Notes under the pieces: model-generated | Databases searched by the model: none | What the model saw: the letters and a program-made list of their open reading frames with translations, nothing else | Told to the model about the DNA's origin: nothing | Shown here: positions 39,643 through 48,967 of the stretch, piece after piece | Position numbering within the stretch: position 1 is the first letter of the stretch | How the letters are laid out: each line of letters begins with the position of its first letter | NCBI GenBank assembly: GCA_964643145.1 | Contig: CAZXPG010000001.1 | Coordinates: forward strand, 19,534-83,533 | From: CAZXPG01 sp964643145 | Lineage (GTDB): Bacteria; Pseudomonadota; Alphaproteobacteria; Rickettsiales; Arcanibacteraceae | Direction: 5' to 3' | DNA length: 64,000 bases | Translations under genes and position numbers: made by a program

Positions 39643-42600
39643 TAGAACGTATTTTACAATTCTCGCTGCGCCACAGATATTTGATTGCATTGCTGACAGC
39701 AGCTATAGCAGCCGTTGGGATATACTCGCTTAAGAATCTCCCTATTGATGCCGTGCCGGATATTACCAACAACCAGGTGCAAATCAATACGGTTGCTGCT
39801 GCCCTTTCACCGATGGAAGTCGAAAAGCAGGTGACATTTCCGGTGGAAACAGCACTCGCCGGTATTCCAGGGCTGGAATATACCCGTTCCATTTCCCGTA
39901 ATGGCTTCTCGCAAGTGACCGCTGTTTTCAGTGATGATGTTGATATTTACTTTGCACGGGCGCAAGTGAATGAACGGCTGGCGGAAGCTAAGGAATCATT
40001 GCCTGCTGGCTCTGATTTACGCATGGGGGCGATTTCTACCGGCCTTGGCGAAATCTATATGTGGACGGTGGAATACGAACATCCAAAAGGCAAAGGGGCT
40101 ACACCGAAGAACGGTGAGCCGGGGTGGCAAAGTGATGGCAGCTACCTTACTCCGGAAGGGCAGAAACTTAAAGCCGACTATGAGCTGGCCTCGTATTTAC
40201 GTACTGTGCAGGACTGGATTATCCGTCCACAGCTGAAAGGAGTGCCGGGGGTAGCCGGTGTGGATGCAATAGGCGGTTACGTGAAACAGTATCATGTGCA
40301 GCCCTATCCAGAAAGGCTGGTGGCATTAGGGCTAAGCTTTAGCCAGCTTGTTGAAGTCTTGGAAAAGAATAACCAGAGCGTGGGTGCCGGTTATATTGAA
40401 AAGGAAGGAGAAGCCTATGTTGTCCGTGCTGATGGGCGGATTAGCACAGGAGAGGAAATCGGTAATATTGTTGTCACCACCCGTGGCGGTGTGCCTATTT
40501 ACATGCGGGATATTGCTTCCGTAGGGATAGGCAAAGAACTGCGTACCGGTTCTGCCAGTGAGAACGGCGAAGAAGTGGTAGTTGGAACGGCACTCATGCT
40601 CATTGGAGCTAATAGCCGCACGGTGTCGAAAGCGGTGGATAGGAAAATCCAGGAAATCGCCAAATCACTTCCAGCGGGCATTCATGCAAAAACGGTACTG
40701 AACCGTACAAAACTGGTAGATTCGACTATCGGCACGGTACAGAAAAACCTTGCCGAAGGTGCATTACTGGTTATCGTGATTTTATTCCTCCTACTGGGGA
40801 ACTTCCGCGCAGCGCTTATTACTGCCCTGGTTATCCCGCTTGCTATGCTAATGACTGCAACCGGCATGGTAAGAGGCAATATCAGCGCAAACCTCATGAG
40901 CCTTGGCGCACTGGATTTCGGGCTGATTGTCGATGGCGCGGTGATTATTACCGAAAATGTGCTCAGGCATCTGGCAGAACGCCAGCATCAGCTGGGGCGT
41001 ACCTTGGATATACGTGAACGGTTGAAAACTGTGATGGCAGCCAGTAAAGAAATGATACAGCCTTCCGTGTTCGGTCAAGCAATCATTATCATGGTCTATA
41101 TCCCGCTGCTGACCTTCTCCGGCGTTGAAGGGAAAATGTTTGAGCCGATGGCACTCACCGTGATTATCGCGCTGGTTGCCGCCTTCATCCTCTCTCTTAC
41201 CTTTGTGCCTGCGATGATTGCTATTTTCATCACGGGCAAGGTGGAAGAGAAAGAAGGCAGGATTGTTGCTAAAGCTAAAAGCCATTATGAGCCGTTACTT
41301 AGCTTCTCATTGGCTAATCCGATGAAGGTAGTTGCGGGGGCAACAGCAGGATTTGTCTTGTCTCTGATATTGCTTGCGACCATGGGACAGGAATTCATCC
41401 CGACACTCGATGAAAAGGATATTGCCATGCATGCCATGCGTATTCCGAACACCTCGCTTTCTGAGTCGCAGGATATGCAGTTTCGTGTAGAGAAAGCAGT
41501 CAGCAAGTTTAAAGAAGTAGCGTTTGTTTTTTCCAAAACCGGAACAGCAGAAATGGCGGCAGACCCAATGCCACCGAATGTGTCAGACACGTTCATTATC
41601 CTAAAGCCCCAAAATGAATGGCCTGATTCCAGCCTTTCTAAACCAGAGCTGATTAACCGCATAGAAGAAGCCCTGAAGAAAGTGCCGGGGAATAATTACG
41701 AGTTTACCCAGCCTATCCAGATGCGCTTTAACGAACTGATTTCAGGGGTTCGTAGTGACGTGGCAGTGAAAGTTTATGGTGATGATTTTGAGGTCATGGA
41801 AAAAACCGCTGCCAGCATTATGCAAGTGCTGAAAGGCATAAAAGGTGCAGCCGATACTAAAATGGAGCAAACCAGCGGTCTGCCTTTCCTTGAAGTAAAA
41901 CTGGATAGGCCAGCCATTAGCCGCTATGGGCTGAATGTCAGCGATGTGCTTGACGTGCTGACTATTGCTGTTGGAGGCCGGGAAGCGGGGCTTGTTTTCC
42001 AGGGAGACAGGCGTTTTGATATTATGGTGCGCCTCCCCGATAAACTGCGGCAGGATTTATCCGTGATCGAAAATCTACCTATCTTATTACCGGATGAAAA
42101 CGGTACTGAGGATGAAGAAAAGGCGGTGCCGCATAGCCGCCCGCAATATGTTCCACTTAGAGAAGTGGCAACCCTTTTCATGCTGGATGGACCAAACCAG
42201 ATTAGCCGTGAAAACGGGAAACGCCGTATTGTCGTGCAAGCCAACGTGCGCGGACGTGACATTGGATCATTTGTTACCGAAGCTCAGGAAGCTATGGATA
42301 GTAAGGTCAAGCTTCCGGCTGGTTACTGGCTGGAATGGGGCGGGCAATTTAAGAATTTGCAAGATGCCAAACAACGGCTTGGTGTAGTTGTACCTGCATG
42401 TTTCTTTATGATCTTTCTGCTACTCTTTACTGCTCTGGGGTCTGTAAAACAGGCACTACTGGTATTTAGCGGTGTGCCGCTTGCTCTGACCGGCGGTATT
42501 CTTACCCTATGGCTGCGTGGTATGCCGTTTTCCATCTCGGCAGCAGTAGGCTTTATTGCCCTTTCTGGCATCGCCGTACTCAATGGCCTTGTGATGATTT

Positions 42601-42905
42601 CCAGTATCAACCAGTTAGTGCGTGACGGGTTAAAACCCGATGATGCTATCCACCAGGGAGCACTCACCCGTCTACGCCCCGTCCTGATGACCGCTCTTGT
42701 TGCTAGCCTCGGCTTTGTGCCGATGGCAATTGCAACAGGCAGCGGCGCAGAAGTGCAGAAACCACTGGCAACAGTGGTTATTGGCGGCCTGATCACCGCC
42801 ACTGTCTTAACTCTTATGGTGCTGCCCGCACTGTATAAGCGTTTCCGTCTGGCAGAAGAAGTGACTGCTAAAGAAGACGCTCAAGCTCTAAACCATCAAC
42901 TATAA
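39639..42905 (+). CDS. czcA: Heavy-metal RND pump, CzcA-like
   Basis: The 1088-residue protein has the full RND layout: membrane segment 1 near residues 15-30, a large periplasmic domain, a membrane block near 360-540, a second periplasmic domain and a membrane block near 890-1070. DFGLIVDGAVIITEN near residues 425-440 is the HME-type signature with DFG and DGAV, as in pumps for Zn, Co, Cd or Ni; Cu/Ag pumps carry a different motif there. It exports divalent metal by proton exchange together with the CzcB and CzcC partners. Confidence 0.94.
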   Translation: MIERILQFSLRHRYLIALLTAAIAAVGIYSLKNLPIDAVPDITNNQVQINTVAAALSPMEVEKQVTFPVETALAGIPGLEYTRSISRNGFSQVTAVFSDDVDIYFARAQVNERLAEAKESLPAGSDLRMGAISTGLGEIYMWTVEYEHPKGKGATPKNGEPGWQSDGSYLTPEGQKLKADYELASYLRTVQDWIIRPQLKGVPGVAGVDAIGGYVKQYHVQPYPERLVALGLSFSQLVEVLEKNNQSVGAGYIEKEGEAYVVRADGRISTGEEIGNIVVTTRGGVPIYMRDIASVGIGKELRTGSASENGEEVVVGTALMLIGANSRTVSKAVDRKIQEIAKSLPAGIHAKTVLNRTKLVDSTIGTVQKNLAEGALLVIVILFLLLGNFRAALITALVIPLAMLMTATGMVRGNISANLMSLGALDFGLIVDGAVIITENVLRHLAERQHQLGRTLDIRERLKTVMAASKEMIQPSVFGQAIIIMVYIPLLTFSGVEGKMFEPMALTVIIALVAAFILSLTFVPAMIAIFITGKVEEKEGRIVAKAKSHYEPLLSFSLANPMKVVAGATAGFVLSLILLATMGQEFIPTLDEKDIAMHAMRIPNTSLSESQDMQFRVEKAVSKFKEVAFVFSKTGTAEMAADPMPPNVSDTFIILKPQNEWPDSSLSKPELINRIEEALKKVPGNNYEFTQPIQMRFNELISGVRSDVAVKVYGDDFEVMEKTAASIMQVLKGIKGAADTKMEQTSGLPFLEVKLDRPAISRYGLNVSDVLDVLTIAVGGREAGLVFQGDRRFDIMVRLPDKLRQDLSVIENLPILLPDENGTEDEEKAVPHSRPQYVPLREVATLFMLDGPNQISRENGKRRIVVQANVRGRDIGSFVTEAQEAMDSKVKLPAGYWLEWGGQFKNLQDAKQRLGVVVPACFFMIFLLLFTALGSVKQALLVFSGVPLALTGGILTLWLRGMPFSISAAVGFIALSGIAVLNGLVMISSINQLVRDGLKPDDAIHQGALTRLRPVLMTALVASLGFVPMAIATGSGAEVQKPLATVVIGGLITATVLTLMVLPALYKRFRLAEEVTAKEDAQALNHQL

Positions 42906-42914
42906 AGGAAAAAT

Positions 42915-43154
42915 ATGAAACTATTACAATCACTCTCTTTATTCGCATTTCTTGCGCTGGTCAGCATTGCTGGCAACCATCAGGCATATGCACATGATGA
43001 CCATAAAGATGGCCAGCACAAGGAAGGTTCTGAAAAGCATAAAGAACATGCAGAAAAGGATCATAAACATGAAAAAGGCGATGAGCATAAGAAAGATGAT
43101 CATAACCATTCTCATGATGAGAAAAGTGATGCAGCCAAACCAGCTAAAAACTAA
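42915..43154 (+). CDS. Exported His/Lys/Asp-rich protein
   Basis: The 79-residue product has a signal peptide ending NHQAYAHDDH, after which nearly every residue is His, Lys, Glu or Asp (for example HKEHAEKDHKHEKGDEHKKD). It is probably a periplasmic metal buffer for the czc system, 9 bases downstream of czcA. The composition is clear; the function is inferred. Confidence 0.7.
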   Translation: MKLLQSLSLFAFLALVSIAGNHQAYAHDDHKDGQHKEGSEKHKEHAEKDHKHEKGDEHKKDDHNHSHDEKSDAAKPAKN

Positions 43155-43164
43155 GGAGAAAATT

Positions 43165-43437
43165 ATGCTAAAAATTGGATTAACTGTTGCAACGGCAGCA
43201 TTATTACTTAGCGCTTGTGCTTCACAACCTGCGCCAACCCTTGAAGAAAAACTGGCAGGGAAAAGCCCGTCAGAACGTCAAGTTATCCTACGCGCAGAAT
43301 GTAAGGATGAAGCAACAAAAGGGCATAAAGGTATGCAGATCCCTCGTGGATATGACACGACCTATGTTCCTCATGTGCAGCGCCTATCTAAAATCTGCAA
43401 TGAAATGACTAACGCACCAGCAAATGGAGTTAAATAA
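43165..43437 (+). CDS. Small lipoprotein 1 (paralogue of the next gene)
   Basis: The 90-residue protein carries a lipobox LLLSAC at residues 14-19, then PTLEEKLAGKSPSERQVILR and three further Cys. AAGGAG before ATG 43165 decides the start; a longer frame from 42952 overlaps the previous gene. It is paralogous to the next protein, with which it shares TLEEKLAGK. It is probably anchored in the outer or inner membrane and binds metal through Cys, which is inferred. Confidence 0.75.
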   Translation: MLKIGLTVATAALLLSACASQPAPTLEEKLAGKSPSERQVILRAECKDEATKGHKGMQIPRGYDTTYVPHVQRLSKICNEMTNAPANGVK

Positions 43438-43682
43438 TGAAAATCACCCATATTTTATCAGGCTTATCACTTATCTTACTAGCTACTGGCTGTGTGCAAC
43501 AGCCAACATTAGAAGAAAAGCTTGCCGGAAAAACACCAGAGCAACGCAAAGAACTTCTTTTGCAGGAATGTAAAGAAGAAGCTCCACGCGGCAGGAGAAC
43601 GAATGTACTTCCTTATAAGAAGCATGTTCAGCACATGGATGAACTTTGTAATAAGATGCACCAAGAGATGCCATCCAAATGA
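43437..43682 (+). CDS. Small lipoprotein 2 (paralogue of the previous gene)
   Basis: In this 81-residue protein a signal peptide with lipobox LLATGC is followed by TLEEKLAGKTPEQRKELLLQ and two more Cys (QECKEEAP and DELCNKMH). Its start shares one base with the stop of lipoprotein 1. Tandem duplication is evident. Role as above, unknown. Confidence 0.75.
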   Translation: MKITHILSGLSLILLATGCVQQPTLEEKLAGKTPEQRKELLLQECKEEAPRGRRTNVLPYKKHVQHMDELCNKMHQEMPSK

Positions 43683-44296
43683 GTACTTCTTGCGGGGATC
43701 ACTCATGCGATGAACAATCAGGCATATCCAAGCCGTATCGTAAGATACTTTGGATATGTCTGATTGCGAATGTTACTATGTTTGGGGTGCAGATTGTAGC
43801 CAGCCAGTTAGCACACTCCGTGTCGCTACTTGCCAATTCGCTTGATTTTCTTTCCGATGCAGCAAATTACGGCATCAGTCTGTTTGTACTGGGTAAAACT
43901 ATCCATATGAAAGCAAAAGCCTCAATTTTTAAAGGTCTTTCGCTTGGTGGGATAGGTGTATGGACTGCATTTGAAACCTTGCATCACAGTGTAGTGCAGG
44001 AGCTACCAGAACCGCTCATTATGACATATGTCAGTATAATAGCCCTTGCAGTAAATGTGGGCTGCGCAATGCTGCTGTTCAAATATCGCGGTGGTGACAG
44101 CAATACACGTTCTGTCTGGCTATGCAGCCGTAATGATGCGCTTGGCAATATTGCGGTTATGATTGCCGCGGCGGGCGTATTTGCTTCTCAGACAGTCTGG
44201 CCGGACGTTATCGTTGCTGCTGTCTTAGCATGGCTTGCGCTTTCAGCAGCATGGGAAATTCTGAAACACGCGCGTCAAGAGCTTTTAAGTGAGTAG
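43679..44296 (+). CDS. Cation diffusion facilitator-like transporter, short form
   Basis: The 205-residue protein has about six hydrophobic segments. SLLANSLDFLSDAANYGISL near residues 50-70 has the D-x3-D spacing of the transmembrane metal site in CDF carriers; in the fifth segment SRNDALGNIAVMIAA near 150 stands where a HxxxD pair is expected. The cytosolic C-terminal domain of normal CDFs is missing. The N-terminus has Cys and His (SCGDHSCDEQ). It probably exports a divalent metal into the periplasm for the czc system. Confidence 0.8.
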   Translation: MSTSCGDHSCDEQSGISKPYRKILWICLIANVTMFGVQIVASQLAHSVSLLANSLDFLSDAANYGISLFVLGKTIHMKAKASIFKGLSLGGIGVWTAFETLHHSVVQELPEPLIMTYVSIIALAVNVGCAMLLFKYRGGDSNTRSVWLCSRNDALGNIAVMIAAAGVFASQTVWPDVIVAAVLAWLALSAAWEILKHARQELLSE

Positions 44297-44369
44297 TGAG
44301 CAAAGCAAAATCAATGCTATGACAAGTGTTGATTCGCAAGAAGCATTTGCGAACAGTTCTCATTTGCCA

Positions 44370-44426
44370 TTGACAGATGACGTGTGTTTAAGTTATAAAA
44401 TAAGAGAAAATGAGAATCAATCTCAT
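44370..44426 (+). promoter_or_regulatory. Sigma-70 promoter with Fur-type box before tonB
   Basis: TTGACA at 44370-44375, a 17-base spacer and TTATAA at 44393-44398 form a near-consensus promoter. ATGAGA-ATCAA-TCTCAT at 44410-44426, just downstream of the -10 box, is an inverted repeat of Fur-box type (TGAGAAT...TCTCA). Iron-bound Fur there would repress the tonB operon. Confidence 0.7.
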
Positions 44427-44453
44427 AAACATGGGCGACGCTTACTATATCAT

Positions 44454-45077
44454 ATGCAACGTAATTTATCACAATATCTGAATACACATGTTTTTGCCTG
44501 GGCGGGAGCTACTTTACTACATACGGGCTTGGCTGCATGGGCAATGCAGCCATCAGCACCGATCGCTATCCCTCAGCAGCAAGTAATCCAGATTGCCATG
44601 GTGTCTGCTGCTGTCGCTTCAGATGCTCAGCCGGAACCAATGATTCCCCAGAAGCCTGAAGGCATGAAAAAACTACAGCGCAAGCCTAAGAAAGAACAAG
44701 TAAAGGCAGAGAAGAAACAGCAGCCGAAAGAGAAAGCATCGGTTGCGAGCACTTCCGGTGTGCAAAGCCCGGAAGCAACGGAGTGGAATGCTGCGGTTAC
44801 TGAGCCGGTGTATAATGCTGCTTACTTGCGTAACCCTTCTCCAGCCTATCCAAACGCTGCTAAACGTAGGGGAGTTGAGGGAAAGGTAATGCTGGAAGTG
44901 AAAGTTACGGCAGATGGATCGGCAAGTGCGGTGAACGTTGCCCGTTCCAGCGGTTCAGATGTGCTTGATAAAGCAGCGCGTGATGCTGTCATTCAATGGC
45001 GGTTTATTCCTGCCAAACGTGGTAGTGAAACGGTGGCCGCCACAGTCATCGTACCGATTGAATTCAGGCTGAGTTAA
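44454..45077 (+). CDS. tonB: TonB energy-transducing protein
   Basis: The 207-residue protein from ATG 44454 has one membrane anchor (FAWAGATLLHTGLAAWAM) near residues 14-31, a Pro/Lys/Gln-rich periplasmic spacer near 60-105 (KKLQRKPKKEQVKAEKKQQP), and a C-terminal TonB domain with NPSPAYPNAAKRRGVEGKVM near 130 and DAVIQWRFIPAKRG near 185. The frame is open back to 44289, but that part lies over the promoter and Fur-type box, so I prefer the inner start. It couples ExbB-ExbD to the receptor encoded downstream. Confidence 0.88.
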   Translation: MQRNLSQYLNTHVFAWAGATLLHTGLAAWAMQPSAPIAIPQQQVIQIAMVSAAVASDAQPEPMIPQKPEGMKKLQRKPKKEQVKAEKKQQPKEKASVASTSGVQSPEATEWNAAVTEPVYNAAYLRNPSPAYPNAAKRRGVEGKVMLEVKVTADGSASAVNVARSSGSDVLDKAARDAVIQWRFIPAKRGSETVAATVIVPIEFRLS

Positions 45078-45082
45078 TAATC

Positions 45083-45730
45083 ATGAACCTATCCCATATA
45101 TTTGATTCCGGTGATCCGGTATTGGTTGCCGTATTCGTGCTTCTGGCCGGTATGTCTGTCGTTAGCTGGTATGTAATACTCTGGAAGGGCTGCAATGTGT
45201 TTAAAGAGCGTGCGCTCCTTAAACAGTTCTGCCAGCGTTATATGACCCATGCGGATTGGCCGGTACGTACGCCTATCACACAGGCGGCAGGCAGTATCCA
45301 GCTACTGGTACAGGCTACTGAATATGCGAATACAGTTCGCGCTGACCTGCTGACTTTACACCTTTCACAGGCGCTGGATAAAGTGCGAACCCAGCTGGAT
45401 AAGGGGCTTACCATACTTGCCTCCATCGGCAGTTCTGCTCCTTTTATCGGTTTATTTGGCACGGTATGGGGTATTTATGGTGCGTTAATGAAAATATCTG
45501 CCGAAGGAAATGCTAATCTCAATGTAGTGGCTGGCCCTATGGGGGAGGCATTGATCGCTACAGCTATTGGACTGTTTGCAGCTATTCCTGCCGTACTGGC
45601 CTATAATGCATTTGTCCGGTTAAACCGCGTTGTTGTACAGGATTTACGGCATATTGCCGAGCAACTGACCGCCTATCTTTCCATAAATGAGCCGGTAACT
45701 ACTACTAAAACCGTTCAGGGGGCTCGCTAA
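45083..45730 (+). CDS. exbB: ExbB-like proton channel protein
   Basis: This 215-residue protein has three membrane segments: near 14-34 (VAVFVLLAGMSVVSWYVILW), near 115-140 (LASIGSSAPFIGLFGTVWGI) and near 155-180 (EALIATAIGLFAAIPAVLAY). The second and third are the MotA/TolQ/ExbB signature. It uses the proton gradient to energise TonB. It starts 5 bases after tonB. Confidence 0.92.
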   Translation: MNLSHIFDSGDPVLVAVFVLLAGMSVVSWYVILWKGCNVFKERALLKQFCQRYMTHADWPVRTPITQAAGSIQLLVQATEYANTVRADLLTLHLSQALDKVRTQLDKGLTILASIGSSAPFIGLFGTVWGIYGALMKISAEGNANLNVVAGPMGEALIATAIGLFAAIPAVLAYNAFVRLNRVVVQDLRHIAEQLTAYLSINEPVTTTKTVQGAR

Positions 45731-45732
45731 TT

Positions 45733-46143
45733 ATGGCAATAGGCGGATTTGATCGTGATGACCTGCAAGCGCCGCTGGCAGAAATCAATACCACCCCGCT
45801 GGTGGATGTGATGCTGGTTCTGATGGTGATTTTTTTGGTCACTGCGCCGATGCTCACCCAGGCGGTCAAGCTGGAATTACCAAATGAAACGGCGACTGAG
45901 GTCAAAGATCGTGATGCAATCACACTTTCTGTAGATGCGGGAGGGAATTATTACTGGGATAAAGAATCCATCAGCCCAGAAGTGCTCGAGCAGCGCATGA
46001 AACTGGCGGCAAGCAATAATCCCAAACAACCGCTACATTTGCGTGCAGATAATGCGGTTGCCTACGGTAAAGTCAGCCATGTTTTAGCCACCGCCCAGCG
46101 CGTTGGCCTCACCAATGTTGGGTTTATTACTGAACCCAAATAA
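45733..46143 (+). CDS. exbD: ExbD-like protein
   Basis: The 136-residue protein has the ExbD/TolR N-terminus INTTPLVDVMLVLMVIFLVT with the essential membrane Asp in the LVDVML stretch, then a periplasmic domain. It assembles with ExbB to drive TonB. It begins 2 bases after exbB stops. Confidence 0.92.
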   Translation: MAIGGFDRDDLQAPLAEINTTPLVDVMLVLMVIFLVTAPMLTQAVKLELPNETATEVKDRDAITLSVDAGGNYYWDKESISPEVLEQRMKLAASNNPKQPLHLRADNAVAYGKVSHVLATAQRVGLTNVGFITEPK

Positions 46144-46166
46144 CTTCAACTCCTAAAGGAAAAACC

Positions 46167-48278
46167 ATGAGTACTACAATGATGCGTTTATATCGCGAAA
46201 CTACATCGCTTAACCGTATATGCCTGGCATCGCTGGCTCTCGGTGCAGTGGTGGCGCCAATGACGGCTACTGCAGAAAATACCATGCAGCTGCCCTCTGT
46301 CGTGGTAGAGGCCGACCGCACGGATACGGGCTATACGGTAAAAAACGCATCATCCCCGAAATTTACCCAACCGCTGCGTGATACACCGCAAACCGTCACT
46401 GTGATTCCGCAAGAAGTAATGCAGGAACGTGCCGCAACTTCACTGCGTGATGTGCTGCGCAACGTCACCGGTATCAGCCTTGCTGCCGGAGAAGGGGGAA
46501 CGCCCAATGGCGATAACCTCACACTGCGCGGGTTTAATGCACGTACGGATATATTTGTCGATAATATGCGTGATATTGGCGGTTATTTCCGTGATCCGTT
46601 TAATATGGAGCAGGTGGAAGTATTTAAAGGCCCATCATCTGCGCAAACTGGCCGTGGTTCGACAGGCGGTTCAATTAATCTGGTCAGCAAAGCACCAACA
46701 CTCAAAGCAGCACAAAGCGCCAGCCTCGGTTTTGGTACAGATAACACCAAACGCGTCACTGCCGATGTCAATCAGCCAATTCCTGGCTTGCAAGGTGCAG
46801 CATTACGCTTAAACCTAATGGCACATGATGCCGATGTTGCTGGGCGCGATATTGCCGAAAACTCTCGTTGGGCCATAGCGCCATCACTGGCATTTGGGCT
46901 CGGTACGCCAACACGTGTGACTCTGAGCTATCTGCACCAAACTGAAGATAATCTGCCGGATTATGGGCATCCGTATGTCAATGGCCGTCCAGCTCCGGTG
47001 GATCGGGAGAATTTCTATGGTCTAAAAAATCTTGATTATGAAGATGTGATGGTCGATATGCTCACAGCAAAAGTTGAGCATGATTTTAATGATTCGCTGA
47101 CTCTGCGCAACCAATTACGTTATGGTCATTATGACCGTGACTCTATCGCAACTCCTGCAGCGACTCCTAATCTTCTGACCAATACAGTCACCCGCAATCC
47201 TAAATCACGTGATAGTATAGATACGTTGTTACTCAATCAGCTGGATGTGACGGCCAAATTTGCGACAGGCGCGGTGAACCATACGCTGGTGAGCGGTATG
47301 GAAATCGGTCAGGAAACATCCGAAAATACGGCAAAAACCTTCGCAGCAGTACCAGGCACAAGCCTGCTGAATCCGAATCCCTACCAGCCATTTACTGGAA
47401 CAATTACCCGTGGAGCGACGACTGACACCGAAGCTAATACATTGGCACTTTATGCCATTGATACGATTGCGTTAAACAAGCAATGGGATATCACAGGTGG
47501 CCTGCGTTGGGATCGATTTGATGCGGATACCAGCCTGACGACTGGCCAGAATTTCAGCAATGTTGATAACATGCTGAGCTGGAAAGGTGCGGTGACGTAT
47601 AAACCGCGCGAAAATGGCAGTGTCTATCTTGCCTATGGCACATCATTTAATCCATCAGCAGAAACGCTGGCTTTGAGCGCAAGCAATGCGAATCTTGAAC
47701 CAGAAGAAAGCCGGAGCTATGAGCTCGGCACGAAATGGGATCTGCTGGATAAGCGTCTGGCGGTAACCGGTGCCGTGTTCCGTACCGAAAAAACCAATGG
47801 GCGTACATCAGAATCCAGCACCAGCATTACCGTGCTTGAAGGCGAGCAGAAAGTAGATGGATTTGAAATCGGTGCAACCGGTCAAATCACTAAAGCATGG
47901 CAGGTCTTTGCCGGCTATACATTCCTGGATAGTAAGATTGAATCTTCTCGCAATCCGGCTGAAATCGGCAAAGAAGTTGCCAACGTTCCACCGCATACAT
48001 TTAGTCTGTGGACGACCTATGAGTTGCCAATTAATGTGCAAATCGGCGGTGGTACGCAATATGTCGGCAGCCGTTATGGCAATAATACCAATGCCACTGA
48101 AGCCCCGAGTTACTGGCGGTTTGATGCCATGGCGGCCTATCACGTCACAGAGAATGTCGATGTTCAGCTGAATATCTTCAATCTGGCGGATGAATATTAT
48201 TATGAGAGTGTTCATGGTAGCCATGTTGTGCCAGGTGCTGGACGTACAGCAATGTTGACAACCAGTGTGAAGTTCTAA
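46167..48278 (+). CDS. TonB-dependent siderophore receptor (catecholate type, Fiu-like)
   Basis: The 703-residue protein has a signal peptide, a plug domain near residues 60-190 (DTPQTVTVIPQEVMQERAAT, LTLRGFNARTDIFVDNMRD, GPSSAQTGRGSTGGSINLVS) and a 22-strand type barrel ending in the aromatic Phe (SVKF). A TonB-box-like LPSVVVEAD stands near residue 44. It transports ferric siderophore across the outer membrane. The adjacent PKHD hydroxylase and PepSY protein are typical partners of Fiu/PiuA receptors. Confidence 0.9.
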   Translation: MSTTMMRLYRETTSLNRICLASLALGAVVAPMTATAENTMQLPSVVVEADRTDTGYTVKNASSPKFTQPLRDTPQTVTVIPQEVMQERAATSLRDVLRNVTGISLAAGEGGTPNGDNLTLRGFNARTDIFVDNMRDIGGYFRDPFNMEQVEVFKGPSSAQTGRGSTGGSINLVSKAPTLKAAQSASLGFGTDNTKRVTADVNQPIPGLQGAALRLNLMAHDADVAGRDIAENSRWAIAPSLAFGLGTPTRVTLSYLHQTEDNLPDYGHPYVNGRPAPVDRENFYGLKNLDYEDVMVDMLTAKVEHDFNDSLTLRNQLRYGHYDRDSIATPAATPNLLTNTVTRNPKSRDSIDTLLLNQLDVTAKFATGAVNHTLVSGMEIGQETSENTAKTFAAVPGTSLLNPNPYQPFTGTITRGATTDTEANTLALYAIDTIALNKQWDITGGLRWDRFDADTSLTTGQNFSNVDNMLSWKGAVTYKPRENGSVYLAYGTSFNPSAETLALSASNANLEPEESRSYELGTKWDLLDKRLAVTGAVFRTEKTNGRTSESSTSITVLEGEQKVDGFEIGATGQITKAWQVFAGYTFLDSKIESSRNPAEIGKEVANVPPHTFSLWTTYELPINVQIGGGTQYVGSRYGNNTNATEAPSYWRFDAMAAYHVTENVDVQLNIFNLADEYYYESVHGSHVVPGAGRTAMLTTSVKF

Positions 48279-48280
48279 CC

Positions 48281-48961
48281 ATGTTGCTTGAAATCGCGGA
48301 TGTCCTAACCAGTCAGCAAGTGGAAGAGTTCAGACAGATTCTTCAGCAAGCGGAGTGGGTGGATGGCAAAGTCACTGCCGGGCATCAGTCCGGCAAAGCC
48401 AAGGATAATATGCAGCTGCCGGAAACCCATCCGGCAGCGCGGCAGCTTGGTGACGTCATCCTCGCACGTCTGGAGCGGCATCCGCTATTTATGTCGGCGG
48501 CATTACCGCTTAAAGTATTTCCGCCGTTATTTAACCGTTATCGTGACGGGCAGGCATTTGGAACGCATATCGATAATGCCATCCGCCAGATATCGGGTAC
48601 GCCGCACCGTATCCGCACCGATCTTTCCGCGACCTTATTCCTCAGCCATCCGCAGGATTATGACGGCGGCGAGCTGGTAGTAGAGGATACCTACGGGTTG
48701 CACCGCATTAAACTGCCTGCTGGACATATGATTCTTTATCCGGCAAGCAGCCTGCATCATGTTGCTCCGGTAACACGTGGTGAGCGTTTAGCTTCTTTCT
48801 TCTGGATTCAAAGTATGGTACGTGATGATGGAGAACGCACGTTGTTGTTCGATTTAGATACCGCTATCCAAAAAGTCACCCAGGATGCTCAGAGTCACAG
48901 CGCGTCTGTTCAACTGACCGGTGTTTATCATAACTTATTACGCCGCTGGGCAGACACATAG
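48281..48961 (+). CDS. Fe(II)/2-oxoglutarate PKHD-type hydroxylase (PiuC/YbiX family)
   Basis: In this 226-residue protein the iron ligands of the PKHD fold are His96 and Asp98 in FGTHIDNA and His159 or His160 in SSLHHVAP. Arg169 in TRGERLASF should hold 2-oxoglutarate. Length and layout match YbiX/PiuC, which is regularly next to a catecholate receptor; the substrate is not settled. It begins 2 bases after the receptor stops. Confidence 0.92.
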   Translation: MLLEIADVLTSQQVEEFRQILQQAEWVDGKVTAGHQSGKAKDNMQLPETHPAARQLGDVILARLERHPLFMSAALPLKVFPPLFNRYRDGQAFGTHIDNAIRQISGTPHRIRTDLSATLFLSHPQDYDGGELVVEDTYGLHRIKLPAGHMILYPASSLHHVAPVTRGERLASFFWIQSMVRDDGERTLLFDLDTAIQKVTQDAQSHSASVQLTGVYHNLLRRWADT

Positions 48962-48967
48962 AAATAT

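Noticed and set aside
37018..42905. Cus-type copper/silver RND system
   Set aside because: The pump has the DFG...DGAV...EN motif of divalent-metal HME pumps, and the adaptor has a CzcB-like His-rich N-terminus. Copper is handled by the separate genes at 51.9-57.3 kb.
44289..44453. Longer tonB start at 44289
   Set aside because: The extra 55 residues have no TonB feature and would be encoded by the promoter and Fur-type box; a start at 44454 gives a normal TonB anchor.
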